In this document: in pieces, positions 10,009 through 22,072 of the stretch | Layout: every line of letters begins with the position of its first letter | How positions within the stretch are numbered: the stretch's first letter is position 1 | NCBI GenBank assembly: GCA_963932465.1 | Contig: OZ010793.1 | Location: 368,618,459-368,682,458 of the forward strand | DNA: 64,000 bases | Direction of reading: 5' to 3' | Source of the DNA: Maratus speciosus | Taxonomy: Eukaryota > Arthropoda > Arachnida > Araneae > Salticidae | The notes under the pieces: model-generated | Databases searched by the model: none | The model's input: the letters and a program-made list of their open reading frames with translations, nothing else | What the model was told of the DNA's origin: nothing | Made by a program: the position numbers and the translations under genes

Positions 10009-12980
10009 GCAGCTAAAATCGGGTTTTCAGGTGTTTTCTACCAAGATATGACTTGGCAGACCGATTGCGTTTTAATATGCGAATCAAGATTTAACTAATC
10101 CTAGAATTTCATCCGTGAACTCGATGAGGTGATTGTCTGTGCTTCCGGCTCCCGGTATATAATCTTAGATTATTAAGCTAAAAAAAAATTGCATTGATCA
10201 ACTTATAAGATATATTTTTGGTATTATTTGAAAAAAGATTACCCTCCTGAATGCGCACACGTGACAACCATTGACGATGTAAGCCGGTATCAATACATGT
10301 CTAATATACTCTTATACAGCTATCAGCAAAGAAAAGATAAACATGCATTGGAAGATACCTGCAGAAAAAATTGTGTGTTGATTTTATAAGACATCGAAAA
10401 GTCAAATATTGCTGACGACAATTCTTTATTAAACACCATTTCAGTCAATGTAAATTTCATTAAAAATAAATTCAAAAGAGCTTTCAGTTGAAATAGAGCA
10501 AACTTTGTTAAAAAAATAACTAAGTACAGCCTTTACTCAAATATAATTTTCTATTGAAATCAATTCTCTTTCCTCCTCATTTTCAGTGTTCTATGGTTCC
10601 ACTGACATATGTGGTTCGACAAGATTAGATTCTAATGATCTTCCAGCAACGTTGCTTGCTGAAAAATCTGTTATATAAAAAAGGTGATTTTTGAAAGGCT
10701 ATAGAACCGTTGATTTTAATCCTGTTTTGTCAACGGTAGCAGTTTTTCCAAAAACAGGTGCGCAATCTTGCACGCTTTGGCACTTCGCACTCTTGCACTA
10801 TCGTCACTAAATATCTTGAAACATCAGTAATGCCATCTATTGATAAACAAATCCAAATAACTTAGGTGACAAGCAATCCAATAATAAACTAATTCATAAA
10901 AAAAAAGTTAGCTTTGTAATTGCTTTTTGTAAATTACAATATTTTATATAATATATGTGGATAATCTCAGCTTTTGAATAATCCCTTATGAAAATATTTT
11001 TCGAAAATAACTGAAGTCTTCATCGCCGATAACTTTCTGAATTTTCACGATATTCCACTGGTTTGTTTACAAAAGTTGTCTTATATAGTTGATTAGTAAG
11101 TTATGAAAGAAAATATGCTATCATTTGCGCACGGGCAAATGCAAATTATTTCCTACAAATGCTCATATTTTATAAAATAGCCAGTGTATTCATTTTCTGA
11201 TTAAAGCGTAATGTTTCTTTTGCAATTTGTCATATTTTCTGAATGTGATGTTAAATTTGGTTGAAAACCCTGCATGCTAAAAGTAAAAAATATGTGGAAA
11301 GTTTTTGAATTTTTCAAACGTGCTATTTTTTTTACAAATGCATGCACGCTTTGTAAAGGGCCTAGTTAAGCATTTCTTAGATATGGAGAGCATTTGAAAC
11401 TTCTTATGACAGGGAGTAATCGCAGCCATTATTTTTTAAATTTAATTGCTGTTGGTCACCCAATCCTCCTCCTGACTAAATATTCACTGAAAAAAAATGA
11501 CGTGAAACATATTATTCGCATCGCCAAAGTTCAAGCTTAATTCATCAAACAATTATAGGTACAGTCTACAAAATGACTAAACTTGAAAGTGCCTGCCCAG
11601 ATAGCAATTTTAATTTGCAGAAAAACTGAATCAGTCTTGCTTTGAAAACCTGCAAAGTTGCAGCAAGCTCAGCAAGACATGACTGAAAGTTCATAACAAG
11701 ACTCCAGCAAGATAACGTAAACGCCGAAGTCACCACACTTTGAACTTGCAGCTAACTTGTCGCGCAAGTTAAATTCATGCTGTATCGAATTTAATGCAAA
11801 TTAACGGCAAACAAGTATTCAAAAATACCGCAAAGTAGTAATCTTTCCACGCCCCACTATCTGTTTACAACTGTTACACTATAAGTACACTATATATACA
11901 CACTCCTTCGGAGGAGTCCATAGACCTGATCGGCACCTACACACCGTCAGAAGGTGCATGCATCGTTTTCATCACCATGAACAAGTTAAAGTAATATTTG
12001 TACTTTTCAATACGAGCCTTTTTTTTGGTATTTGAGAAGTACAGCGTTTAGAAAAAGCGGTGCCAACCGAATAAAATTTCTACGTATGTGCTGATTGTAT
12101 TCTCTCAACGGATGGATTATTTGCTTTCGTCACTTTCGTGAATTAAAGACAGTCTTGCCATCAGTTTCCCAACCAACTACTCGGAGACTACTGACCAGGC
12201 CCCTACCTACCGGGGTTAACCCAGCTGAACGGGTTTGTAATTGCCTGGAAAGCAGGGCGATGCATTGTGAGTACATACGCCAGATCGCCGCAGGCGGCGG
12301 ACCACACCGCGGTGACCACACCAGCAAGCACCCGAGCCGACTATACTAAGCCAAGTTGATGAGTCTAGGTTGTTTATTGCACTTTGCAAAACTATGATTG
12401 TTGCCGCACACCACGTACTTTCCATACCAGTCGGAAAAGGGCTGGATACTTTTTGATGCCTAAAAGGCGGTAAACTTCTTAGCTGTAGAAGAGGGCAATT
12501 TTGAGGGAAAATTAAAATTAAAATGGCCGAAAAGCTAAGATTTACCGCTGTAGGGATAATTTTGGGCCGAATTGCAAGGTAGACGAATCGCTGCAGAGGG
12601 AGACGGGAATAAACCCGACATCATTGCCTCGATCGTCATCCTATCTGCAGTGCCTACTGCTCGTTTGTGTTTACTTTGTTTCACAACAAACTACTCATGC
12701 AAGCGGGGGGATGGTATACCTTTCGGAAAAGTTGTTGCGAATTTCTCAATTCAAATTTGTCACGGCAAGATAATGTCAGAAAAAACCAAACTTGCTGCTA
12801 ATGTTTAGTGTACATGTGACCGATAATGTATGAAATTCGACATTCTGCAGAATGCCGGAAATTGGACGCCAAAGTATGAAAAGGTTAATATTTCACACAT
12901 TTCCTAAGCATCTTGTACAATGCCGAAACATATACCGACAAAGCATAAAATACTTATCGCTAACGAAAAAAACTATGCAC
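10009..12980. other. No recognised gene; local GC rise near 12.2 kb
   Basis: No element ends were identified. GC is higher at about 12150-12350, where overlapping open frames exist on both strands. None shows a domain, and frames open on both strands of the same DNA indicate chance. The segment around 11590-11760 contains several short words resembling each other (GCAAG/CTTGC) without a clear period. Confidence 0.35.
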
Positions 12981-13455
12981 ATCATATTATGCAGGGCGTT
13001 CCAAAATTTGACCGACAAATTCAGAGGGGTGATAGTAGGCATCAAGAGGATGAAAAAATACTATAGAACATATGGGGTCGCAAATCACGTATTTAATTAA
13101 AAATACAGGGCGTTTCATCCTAACTTAATAGGGGTTGGCGGTAATAACTTTCAGAAAATTTAAGTATATTGCAATAAAACATATAACAGACATTCTCACC
13201 TTTGTTGTAAATGTGATAACATAAAACAAAAGTGGTAGAAGTTTCCATTATACGCGCCAGCAGTATGCACTTGATTCCCCATGTTTTGGACTGTGACTAT
13301 CAGTTCACACGGTATCATCGATTGCTTGAGCAACATGCTTTTCCAGATCTTTTTGTGATGTTATCACGCTTCACATAAAACAAGGTACAGTAGAGTGCCG
13401 ATTATCGGAACTCCAATTAAACAAACTTCCAGTTATCCGAACAGCCTATTTCTCT

Positions 13456-13500
<45 letters not shown>

Positions 13501-13614
13501 GAACTCTTCCATTTATCCGAACAACCTATTTCTCTCACAAATTTTTTTTAATGATGATGATATTGTGGATGAGATTTAAGATGAAAAAGAAATTGAAGAA
13601 ATGAAAACGAATGC

Positions 13615-13775
13615 TCTGAAAATGACCCAGGTCCATCACATAACAAAGTCTTTGAATGTTTAGAAACAGCTATGAAATGGCTCGAACGGCAGAAGAAATC
13701 TGATCCTGTTCAACTAACGTATTTAAGAAGAATTCGAGATATAGCAGCATTGGAAAGAACATTTTCTTTGAAGTA
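13615..13775 (+). pseudogene. Tigger transposase C-terminal remnant
   Basis: The plus-strand frame reads ENDPGPSHNK, FECLETAMKWLERQ, then QLTYLRRIRDIAALER and a stop at about 13773. This is the tail typical of Tigger/jerky transposases (a helix with xxLExAxxWxExQ, a run of small residues, then LxxxRxxRDxAA). The catalytic domain is missing from this copy, replaced by deletion and by the nested repeat just downstream. Confidence 0.7.
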
Positions 13776-13894
13776 ATCAACTATAGAAGGATTTTTTGCT
13801 TAAATTATATTCTCTGGAGTTCAGACAATTATAAAAAGGAAAAAAGAAAATTTTAAATGATAAAAAGTTAAAAATAAAAAAAAATAAATAAATA

Positions 13895-14510
13895 AAGCAA
13901 TTTAACAAATTACAACGACCATTTGGAAAATGATTTTTCCAAAGACTAAATTTAAGACATAAAAAATCGCACGGAGTTGATCCTACATTACGTACGCCAT
14001 GAATTAAGCATTAATAGTGTTATTACACGTAAAAATTGCAAGTGACAAAAATCGCCTGCGACTCGTACGTATTATCCACCTGAAACTTACGTATTATCCA
14101 AGCATTTAATCGGCTGTTCGGGAAAAGGCTTTTCCATCGTCAGATTTCCAAGAAATCTGAAGACACATTTTAAATGAAATTTCATTCTTAAACTTCTAAT
14201 CATCCCACAATATTACTTTTTACACCGTCGTATAGAGAAAAAAAATGTACTTTTAAATGCAATTTGTTTGAAAGCTGTATCTCAATTTGTTTTTGAGTTA
14301 TTATTTTTTTTTTGTAGTTTTTATTACTTTTTTGTCATAGTGGCAACAGAAGTATCCATCTCTGTTGAAAGTAAAGGTTAGTGTATAGACCAATCAGAGA
14401 ACGAATAAAATGCGGATTAAACTAATAAAAAGCTTCAGATATGCTTTCGATTTCCTACCCTGGCGAGGACAATAACCATTTTTCGAAATGGTTAAAAAAA
14501 AAAAAAAAAC
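13895..14510 (+). repeat. Dispersed 0.6-kb repeat, copy 1, nested in Tigger
   Basis: Nearly the whole block is found reversed at 33648-34268. Shared words include GCAATTTAACAAATTAC at one end, GTCGTATAGAGAAAAAAA and ATTTTATTCGTT-type segments in the middle, and a hairpin AACCATTT-TTCG-AAATGGTT at 14485-14504 near the other end. I see no coding frame and no clear TIR. The terminal hairpin and A-rich end would fit a SINE or a Helitron relative, but the class is open. Confidence 0.7.
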
Positions 14511-14945
14511 AGTTTTTGAACACGCTTGCGAGTTCTAAGCCTGGATAAAGTTTGAAGGTTTTAGTATAGTCAGGAACATTTCTTAAATTGCCTGCCCACT
14601 TATCCGAACTATGGTAGGTCCCGAATTGTTCGGATAATCGGCGCTCTGCTGTACATATCGTTGCATTTTCATTACAATGTTTTTATTTTTCTCGAAATTA
14701 TTACCGTCAACCCGAGTTCAGTTAGGATGAAACACCCTGTATTTGTGACTAAATTAGTGGTTTGAGACTCCATGTTCTATGACAATTTTTCAACCTCTTG
14801 ACGCTTACTAGCACCCCACTGAGTTTGTCGGTCAAATTCGGCAACACCCTGTATAATAAGCTTCTTGTGGCGCACTTCAGTAACATATATAAACTTCATT
14901 ATATTTGAAAGAGTGTAGCAGTATTATGGGTTCTCAGGACTCTTA

Positions 14946-15066
14946 GGCTAATGTCAGACGGACGTATTTTTGCACGCTTTTTTCTTTACGTATTATCCCT
15001 ACACAATGCTAGCGGTATTGCGTAGGGATAATACGTAGGGAAAAGAACGTCCGTCTGACATTAGCC
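14946..15066. mobile_element. 121-bp MITE with GGCTAATGTCAGACGGACGT ends
   Basis: The left end GGCTAATGTCAGACGGACGT and the right end ACGTCCGTCTGACATTAGCC are perfect 20-bp TIRs. Further inside, ACGTATTATCCCTAC pairs with GTAGGGATAATACGT. Both sides are flanked by TTA (14943-14945 and 15067-15069). A 3-bp TTA duplication and GG ends fit a PIF/Harbinger-type MITE. No coding capacity. Confidence 0.88.
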
Positions 15067-15069
15067 TTA

Positions 15070-16800
15070 AAATTGCAAAAAAAAAAAAAAATTAAAAAAT
15101 TAAAAAAAGACAATTTTCTACATTTAATATCTTAAAATGTACATGATTTAAAAACACAATTATTATTGGGATTAAAAGATATAAGTATTTTATTTCATTT
15201 CATGAACTTAAAAAATTGCAAGATACAGAATTAGTACTTATAGGGTGCTCTAAAGTGTCAGATATTTTTCGAACAGGAAATTAGTATAACAGTTTACGCG
15301 CAGGATTACAAAATAAATTTTGCAAATAGAATGAAATTTTCTGCGCCAACTTATACTTCAGATTGTAATAATTACCCTGAATCTAAATAAATTTCTATTT
15401 AAAGCAGTTTTATATTTTTAGTGCAAAGTTGTATTTAGCTAATACAAAATTTTGAAGATTTCAACAGTATAATCACCTAAAAATTAGAATTTTTAAACAT
15501 TAAAAATGAAATTTTAGGTTCAGTTTATGCAGACTAACATGAAACATGTTTTGAAAATTTCATGAAAAAATAATGAGAAGTTTTTGAGATATCCTGCGCG
15601 TTCTACCCAAAAGCGTCATTTGGAGAAAAAGGACATCAAAGTTTCGGAAACGCCGCTTTAGCTATTGAGCGGGTATAATTCTAATAGCCATAACTTCTGT
15701 TCTAATGGGAATTTCAATGAAAGAATAATACCAAAATGTTCAGAAAAAATAGAAGTTTAACATCCAAAAAAATTAAAATTTTGAAAATTTTGAGGCTTTA
15801 AGAGTCTTTTGACCCCTTTAAACAGACTGAAAAAGATTTTTTTCAGTAGACCATAATAAAATAGAATTATTTTGAGGGTGACTGTAAACGAACTATAAAG
15901 GCTACATATTTCATTTTCGATAGGGAACACTCATTAGTAAACCTTAATAACATATGAGATACATGTCAATCTTAGTAAATTTAAGAGAGTTAGAACACGG
16001 ACAGTCAGACTGTCAGACAAACCGAAGTCATAAACACTTTTCAACTATGATGGACATTATAATTGTGTTGTTATTTATGTTCACACTGTTTTCAAATTAA
16101 TAGGTTGTTTTGGTTTATTTTAACACGGTTTTCTTGTACGCAAAAAGGCTAACCTCTAACATAAAGTTAACTATAAACTATCCTCGATTATTTGAACCTG
16201 AACTAGAAATTTAAACATAACACCTGTAGATTAGCTCTCAGCTTCGTACCTTCCATGCAAGCAATTGAATGTTCAAGTTATTAATGTTTTCTATCATCAA
16301 ACACCAGCTCTGCAATAGAATGAAACTTTTTTGCCGTAACGCACGTAAAAAAGAAGAAAAGTAAACCTTTCAATCTATCTGGTCGAAAAACAAGAAAAAT
16401 TGCAAGATGTTTCGATTACGTATATTTCGCCCTAAACATATCTTATTGAATTAAACTTGTTGTTAAAAGTATTACCTTAAATGACATTTTTACCAAGAAA
16501 AAATGGCCTTATTCTATCTTCTTTTTAATTATAACCATCGAAAATTACCATATACTAATCAAAATCTACTTCAAATCACTATTATTTACACATCCTGATA
16601 TACTATTTATCTCTATATCAATTCACTCAATTGATTTTTTAAAAATATTCATAGTTTATTACTTAATTTCTGCATTTAATTTAAGTAAATTTTCCAGAAA
16701 AATGCTAATATCGAAAAGAAAAATTATATCACGAAAAACAACTTTGAAAGATGCAACTTTACAAATTCCCATACTTTCAAGTTATTTTTTTTTATTTCAA
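15070..16800. other. AT-rich stretch, nothing recognised
   Basis: No convincing frame or element boundary. Sequence such as CTAAAGTGTCAGATATTTTTCG at 15250 and the descriptive AT-rich phrases up to 15960 resemble interspersed-repeat bodies, but no partner copy is seen in the window. Confidence 0.4.
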
Positions 16801-16879
16801 AGCTATACAGTAGACTCTCGATTAACCGGGATCGGATTATCCGTGTTGCGGATTAACCGGGGCGGTAAAAATTTCACTG

Positions 16880-18212
16880 TTTCGGGTGCAATTTATTATT
16901 TTAATGCTGCATGGAAATTAGTAAAAAGCACAACGGTTAAGAAATCATGGAGGGAAATTTTATCGGATCAAGAAAACTAAATTTCTACAAAAGACGACGA
17001 TAGTACTGATTTGCAGAGAAAAATCTTAGAAGATTTGTGAAAGTTAAACTGTTCTGAAAATGTGGACGAAAAACCAGTGCAACAATGGATTAACGAAGAT
17101 TCGAAATTGGAATGTTACGAAGTTTTAAGTGACGATGATATTGTGTCGCGTGCCGCTTGTTGTTCAGAAGAAACATGAAATTTCGAAGCAGGGGCGTAGC
17201 TACAAATATTTTTTTCCGGGGGAGGGGGAGGGGGGAGGGAAGAATTAAAAAATTTCCCAACTTGAAACAAACTGCTTGATTTTCCAACTGAAATGTGCAA
17301 TATGTGTTTATGATAATGATACTTATACGTTAACAATCCAAAATACTGAAAATAAAAACATAAACATTATAATTATTGTTTTGTTTAATGAAAGTTTAAT
17401 TACACCTCTTTCATTTAAATAATTAAAATCAAAACTAGATTAATTTCTCTTTTCCTATCTGGGAATCATTGAGCATGAAAATAATAAGATACCCAATTGC
17501 TAAATAAATGAAGGAAGCAATTTCAAACAATGCAGTAAATTTAAAATTTACACCTAGAAAAATTGCATATATTTAGAGAAAACCAGCATTAATTTGCAAT
17601 TTTTTTTTGTCTTCTATTACGTACGAGTCATAATCGCACTTCATATGAAAATGCCGTCATGTTATTTTGAAAAAGGAACAAAGATTTGGAAGCAATAAAA
17701 AGAATAGATTAGAGACACTGTTGATGGACAACAGTAGGGAAATTCAGGTCTCGATATGATGATACTCATATTTTCGTAACACAGAAAAACACAATGACAA
17801 ATTGAGTCTGGCTGCTTTTTGCACATCTTTTGATAATTTGACTTGTTTACTATTACAGAACTCAGAATGGCAGCTAGAAAAACAATAAAAATTTCATATT
17901 TTTTACTATTATTTAAAAAAAAAGAATAAGTCGTTCAAAAATCTACAATTTCCCAACTCTAAGCTCAAATTTCCCAAGTTCACATACATTGGAGGGGGAG
18001 GCTCCCCCCCCATCGCGACGCCTTTGTTTCGAAGAAGTCTTGAAAGTTATGAAGAAAATCTTGTAACCCATCAAAAATTAAGACACGATGTCGCATTAGT
18101 ACACACCGAGGCGTTACTTAATTACTTGGAGCAAGAAGATGAAAGCACACCTGTTGAAAAAATGTTGTTGAGAAATTTTCGGAGTAAAATTCGTCGAAGA
18201 GTAAACGAAAAA
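16880..18212 (+). pseudogene. Tigger transposase C-terminal half, split by an insertion
   Basis: Before the insertion the plus strand reads NAAWKLVKSTTVKKSWREIL (about 16902-16960), later VQQWINEDSK, then ECYEVLSDDDIVSRA (about 17110-17160). After the insertion it reads VALVHTEALLNYLEQEDES, then MLLRNFRSKIRRR (about 18085-18205). This is the order in Tigger/pogo C-termini: the helix containing AWxxVxxxTxxxxW, a WLxxD segment, a YExLxDxxIV segment, then an acidic linker and ALxxLxxLEQ…LLRxxRxxx. Stops near 16978 and 17038 and a frame change across the insertion show it is dead. Confidence 0.75.
17189..18026. mobile_element. hAT-type non-autonomous element, 838 bp
   Basis: Ends are CAGGGGCGTAGC and GCGACGCCTTTG (imperfect TIR CARRGGCGTMGC). 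The 8 bp TTTCGAAG stand directly on both sides (17181-17188 and 18027-18034), the duplication length of hAT elements. The duplication lies inside the Tigger coding remnant. G-rich and C-rich stretches sit just inside the two ends. A second, decayed copy is at 47939-48630. No transposase frame is present. Confidence 0.9.
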
Positions 18213-18489
18213 TGAAATCAAATTACTATCATTTCCTTCTTCACAAAACAGTGAGGTAAACTATATTTCTATTTTTTTTTTATGTTGTACTAATTGTAAA
18301 TCTAAAATAACATTAAAATTTATGTTCATTCTCTTTCTTTTGTATTAATTAAATTATTAATGTCCTATTGTATAATAATTTGACATTTTCTATCCTTTTT
18401 CCAAATTTTTTCTTCAAAATTTGCACAAATACGATTATCCGGGGTGAAGTATTTCCCGACCATCCCTGTTAATCGAGAGTCTACTGTAT

Positions 18490-20155
18490 ATATATTGACA
18501 TAAAATGTGTTTTCACACTTCTTAAGCGTAAATAACGGAAATAGTATATCAAGAGTATTTCAAATTAATTCTTCTCGACAAAGTTTTCGCAGTCACATAT
18601 TTAAAATGTTCCGTGCGTTTTAATTTTTGTTGAAAATTCTTAATATTACTAATGGGATCTCTTGATTGTGTATCCGTTTCGGAAGCTGCTTTATCAAGGT
18701 CCTCAAATTAGCAATAAAGTCCATTGACATTGAAAATTTTCATGAAAGTTCTGTTTTGTGCTTTTTTTTTTCCTTTTGAAAAAATGAAAATAAAATCTAT
18801 CAAATTAAAAAATGGATGCACAATTTTTTAATAAAATCTTTTTAAATAATAAAATTAAAAAATGGAGAAAATATTTCGAAAAATTGAAACACATAAATCC
18901 TTTAAATTCCACGAAAAACTAATTAAGAGCTTTAAAATTTAAAAAGCTTTTAGTAAATTGATTTTTTTAATAACTATTAAATTCATGGTATAGAACATTT
19001 TTTTGAAGGTTTTTTGTTTGCAATAACACAAATAATGAAAAATAACTTTTAAAGTCTACCGTTCTCTCAATTATATACATGTTTTTTCAGTTATAATTAT
19101 ATCACTTTTATGAATATTTATTCATAAAAAAATTAACAAACACTAATTAAACTTTTAAAACAGGTAATTCAACATGTTTATTTCAACGCATTTGTTGCTT
19201 TCCATTCTTTATTTTTTGTTTTGGCATTTTACTATTGACAAACACTCCAATAAAATGATATAATATCCGATGAAATAACATCATTCTATTATTTATCGAT
19301 TACATAAATTAGACATAATGAACTGATTTCTTATCCTTTTAAGTTTTTACCCTTATCACAGTATGGCTTTAAAAAATAATTCATTGAAGCTATTACTATT
19401 GCCGGAAGCCAGGGTGGAGTATCATGTTTCAAGGCGGCGGATAAAAGATTACGAAATCTTGTAAACACGTTGCATATTCTAAATTGAAAATACGTATGCA
19501 AGATAGAAAACACTGGACGAGTCATGTTTTAAGAATGTTCTCTTCCTTTAGTAAAAGTGGATATGAGTATTTCACGATATCATTTAGTTAAAAAACAACA
19601 ACAACAAAAAAAAACCTCTAAAAAATTCATGAAACGCCAATAAAATTAATGAAACCAAAATATGCATCTACACAATAGGCAAATGTTGTTTTTTGAATAA
19701 TAAATAATTGTGTCTTATTTGAACTGAATGTTTGAGATACAAGAATTAACTGATCTTGATTAGCAAAATGAATTGCTCCAGTGTTATATAAGTGGCGGCG
19801 TTGGTATTTGAAACAATACCAGAGGAAAGCATTTTACAACTATGGAAAGGGTTCAAATTAACCCCTTAATTTATCTTCAAGCTAACGTCGTAAAGAAATT
19901 AAGCAATTTACGAAGTGATCCAGTAAAATTTAAGTCAATATTTCCCAACCCTCCTCACGGGTAGTCTCTATCTCTCGATGTGTCAGAGAGAGTTTTGTCC
20001 GATCAACAACATGTCTCCATACTGCGTTCCATGCATGCACAAAAAAGAAATCGCATGTTTGCAAACAAGCACCCCCTTAATCAATCTCCCCATTTTCCCG
20101 CCAATCGGACCAACTCGTCTTTATTCATAAACTAAACAAATCGTCTTTTGCCGTT
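18490..20155. other. AT-rich stretch, nothing recognised
   Basis: Low-complexity AT-rich DNA with no clear frame. The reverse 64-codon frame at 19331-19525 has no motif and is regarded as chance. Confidence 0.4.
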
Positions 20156-20159
20156 AGTG

Positions 20160-21560
20160 ATGCCAAAATTTTTGCCTGAGTGATATCAGCCGACGTTTTC
20201 CATTGAATGCAGGTCGGGTAGGCATGCTATCTCAATATTCTCGATTTCCTGCTCAAAAAGCCAATTTTCCATGACATCAACCATTTTCATCCATTAAAAT
20301 GAACATGTCACCGCTGGTTCCAGCGTACGGTGAATCAAAATGTTAAAGAATCTCGACCCTGTACCTTTTTAAATCAAATTACCATTCCGAACGTTATACA
20401 GGTCTGAATTTCATACCTGTATTTCGGGTGCGAGCACCTGCAGATGGTCTCGAATCAAAGTGGCTTAGGCGCAGCAAAATGATCGAGAGCCTTGCTGAGG
20501 TCGCTGGGCGGTCCCTCCCAATTTCAAAAGCCGACTAAAGTGGGGTCCCCGACGAGTGTAGTTTACCCATAGTATTCCCACGTCCGGTCTAAAGACTATA
20601 TTTCCAGTTTCACCTGGATAGTCTGTCATTGAGATAGCATTGTGTGGACATCCACTACCCGCCTCTGGGACTTAGGCGACCGCAGCTAGACGCGCTCACC
20701 CTCCTGTGGATGAAAGCAGGTGTCTGCTCTGGTAGGAGCAGAACGAAAGGGGAAATCATGGTTTCATAGGGTCTGGCCGGACCTCCCTTTCTGCTTTCAT
20801 TTTCTACCCCGTAGCCTTGACATCCCGGGTACGCTCTTATGCAGGGGACTACCTTTTCTAATTTATTTTTTAAATCTCTCTCCCTTTTCTTACTAACATT
20901 TATGTTTGTGGTGTCCATCCCCTGGCTTGGATCACAGAGGTAGCCTGCTCACAGGGGATCCTCAATTCCAGCTGTCGGTAAAGGAACCCTGTAGTAGGTC
21001 AGTCTCACTAGTCTCCAGGTAGTTGTTCTCTCCTGTGAGGCTCCACGGAAAGAGTCGATGATGTGACGGCTCTCGCTGCAGAACCGGACCTGTTCCGTCT
21101 CCTCTACAGGTTTTGAGTTAGGTACAAGTGGCATAGTCCGGAAGTCAAATTGAACAAATATGGTGTTCAGTATTGGACAATCGCACGTATCAAAAATTTT
21201 ACCTACACTTATTCTTGCTCTAACCTTCATAAAACACACACACAATTTTGCGGCCTCTTGTGCAGAAGATTGAAGTTATTTATCATGCTACGTTCTTTCC
21301 ATATGAACAACGATCACCTGGCTCCATGCAGTATCTTGACTCGTCTGCGAAAAAAAAAAATTACACCTCTCTCTGCCATCCCCACAGCGGTATTCATCGG
21401 CACAATTTCCCCTCTCTTTATGACGCATTATGGTTTAGGAAACACAAACTACATGTCTGCATGTATACAAACCATACTGATGGAGGTGATTTCGTGCAGT
21501 ATGTGTTGACACGTTGCTTCCCATAGCTCGGTAAATGTCCTTTTGCGAATAAGTGGCATT
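20160..21560. other. GC-elevated block of unknown nature, probably an old retroelement piece
   Basis: Composition differs sharply from its surroundings (closer to even GC). Reverse-strand frames include a lysine/arginine-rich start (VSKKRERDLKNKLEK at about 20840-20900) followed by RRVSASSCGRLSPRGG ending at 20655; plus-strand frames at 21150-21526 overlap each other. None contains a reverse transcriptase, integrase or Cys-His motif that I can see. The look is of an untranslated or gag-like region of a retroelement. I leave it unclassified. Confidence 0.35.
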
Positions 21561-21784
21561 CTTGTTCAGCTTCCACAGGCTGTTATGGATAGATAACAGT
21601 CTTCGATTCTTGATGTTGCACGTAAGCTACATTAACCTCTTTCGTCCTACGATGTGTAGGTCAGTGTTACAGGACGTACAGTGTACGTCATGTTATTCTG
21701 GTCCTTTCCAACAATGACGTACGCATTCATGGCACTTTCTTGTTTTCTTACAAAAACATACCGTATTTACCCGCGTATACGTTG

Positions 21785-21898
21785 ATCCCGCGTATAAGTT
21801 GACTCCCCACTTTCCCGATCAAGAAATTTGAATTTTTTTAAATCCCGCGTATAAGTCGACTCCCCACTTTTCCGATCAAGAAATTTGAATTTTTTTTT
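21785..21898 (+). repeat. 57-bp tandem duplication of a subterminal motif
   Basis: Two copies of a unit beginning ATCCCGCGTATAAGT and ending AAATTTGAATTTTTTT. Subterminal repeats of this type are candidate transposase-binding sites, which is an inference. Confidence 0.8.
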
Positions 21899-22072
21899 TT
21901 AAATGCATTATTCAAAATCAGCTGGAAAAAAAAAGAAAGTTCTAAATATACAATAATAAAGAATTTTTTTTTTCATTTATTCGAAATCATATGAAAAAAA
22001 AAACTAAATATACAGTAATAAAGATAACAATGTACTAAAGAAATATAAAAAGTTAAACTGATTCAAGGTCAC

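Larger units (their letters stand above)
13388..14651. mobile_element. Tigger-like DNA transposon, 1264 bp, nested
   Basis: TIRs are CAGTAGAGTGCCGATTATC on the left and GATAATCGGCGCTCTGCTG on the right, flanked by TA at 13386-13387 and 14652-14653. A poly-T run at about 13460-13496 and a TTATCCGAAC-type subterminal repeat follow the left end. It carries a C-terminal transposase remnant and a second nested repeat at 13895-14510. Confidence 0.88.
12985..14860. mobile_element. Outer inverted-repeat element ended by CAGGGNGTT, split by a Tigger insertion
   Basis: About 185 bp at 12990-13175 recur inverted at 14685-14855. Shared words include AATTTGACCGACAAA, GTCAAGAGG-like, TAGAACAT, ACAGGGTGTTTCATCCTAACT-like and GACGGTAATAA-like. 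Both arms start with a CAGGGTGTT-type word. The Tigger element at 13388-14651 lies between the arms, so it inserted into a pre-existing inverted-repeat element. No transposase of the outer element is visible. Confidence 0.65.
16808..18486. mobile_element. Pogo/Tigger-like DNA transposon, 1679 bp, interrupted by a hAT MITE
   Basis: TIRs are CAGTAGACTCTCGATTAACC on the left and GTTAATCGAGAGTCTACTG on the right, with TA at 16806-16807 and 18487-18488. Subterminal words GGATTATCCG and GATTATCCGGGG add to the Tigger character. Without the 838-bp hAT insertion the element would be about 0.83 kb, so it was already deleted for most of its transposase. Confidence 0.9.

Noticed and set aside
12095..12425. 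Overlapping frames on both strands near 12.2 kb
   Set aside because: Three frames over the same DNA with no domain; local GC content explains the lack of stops.
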